In this document: one piece after another, positions 28,786 through 28,880 of the stretch | Numbering within the stretch: position 1 is the stretch's first letter | How the letters are laid out: the number at the start of each line of letters is the position of its first letter | Assembly (NCBI GenBank): GCA_040383945.1 | Contig: JBEICN010000009.1 | Span: 1 to 28,880, forward strand | DNA length: 28,880 bases | Direction: 5' to 3' | Source of the DNA: CAIVSN01 sp040383945 | GTDB taxonomy: Bacteria; Patescibacteriota; Gracilibacteria; BD1-5; UBA2023 | Program-made: the position numbers and the translations under genes | The notes under the pieces: model-generated | Database searches by the model: none | What the model saw: only the letters and a program-made list of their open reading frames with translations | What the model was told of the DNA's origin: nothing

Positions 28786-28810
28786 TGCATAGATGGAAAT
28801 TTCCTATGCA
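28786..28810. other. Near-palindrome upstream of xth
   Basis: TGCATAG, AT, GGAAATTTCC, TATGCA: a palindrome around GGAAATTTCC with a two-base bulge, about 85 nt before the xth start. It could be an operator or the terminator of a gene beyond the right edge. I see no gene in 28702-28880. Confidence 0.35.
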
Positions 28811-28880
28811 TCAGATACGGAAGTTATTAGATCAAAAAAAGAGCAAAGGCAACAAAAAAACGTGGTAGGATAAGTGTGAC

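Noticed and set aside
1..28880. CRISPR arrays, rRNA, tRNA genes, insertion sequences
   Set aside because: No regularly spaced repeats, cloverleaf-like segments, rRNA stretches or transposase motifs were seen.

Overview
The window comes from a bacterium that reads UGA as glycine (genetic code 25), which points to the candidate phyla Absconditabacteria (SR1) or Gracilibacteria (BD1-5/GN02). In-frame TGA falls where glycine is conserved in pnp, sufS, rnj, xth and sodB. Every confidently recognised gene whose end lies in the window stops with TAA or TAG. Under the standard code most genes look shattered, so coordinates here join the pieces across TGA. Base composition is moderately AT-rich, and nearly all starts lack a Shine-Dalgarno sequence.

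Layout. 1-1952 (-): superfamily II helicase with a 69-residue C-terminal repeat, running off the left edge. 2015-2388: no gene. 2389-2622 (+): a small, G+C-richer ORF with a strong Shine-Dalgarno, a TGA where a stop would be expected and a hairpin terminator, so possibly foreign. 2682-9208 (-): Trm11-like RNA methylase, PNPase and a 977-residue TPR-like protein. 9298-9972 (-): DsbA-like lipoprotein, divergent from Fe-superoxide dismutase (10094-10678, +). 10825-11067 (-): cold-shock protein. 11258-12667 (-): glycyl-tRNA synthetase behind a T-box leader. 12866-14806 (-): RNase J, preceded by a small protein resembling the RNase J C-terminal domain (14831-15331).

15495-18155 (-) is a tight five-gene operon: four small secreted two-helix proteins resembling VirB2/TrbC pilins, then a membrane-anchored or secreted HExxH metallopeptidase. 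Divergent from it (+) are a YvlD/phage-holin-family membrane protein, secG, a family-5 solute-binding protein with an inserted domain, and a multispanning membrane protein with a His-rich tail (18278-22212). 22281-27198 (-) is a sufC-sufB-sufAD-sufS-sufU iron-sulfur operon in which an A-type carrier is fused to a short SufD. 27379-27831 (-) is an unknown ORF that is open only if UGA is sense, and 27934-28701 (-) is exonuclease III.

Themes are RNA turnover and translation (pnp, rnj, glyS, csp, Trm11-like), oxidative stress and Fe-S biogenesis (sodB, xth, suf), and the cell surface (pilin-like cluster, secG, binding protein, DsbA-like lipoprotein). Most notable are the SufA-SufD fusion with altered SufU and SufB residues, the T-box on glyS in a UGA=Gly organism, the pilin-like cluster with its peptidase, and the ORF at 2389 that does not fit the local code.
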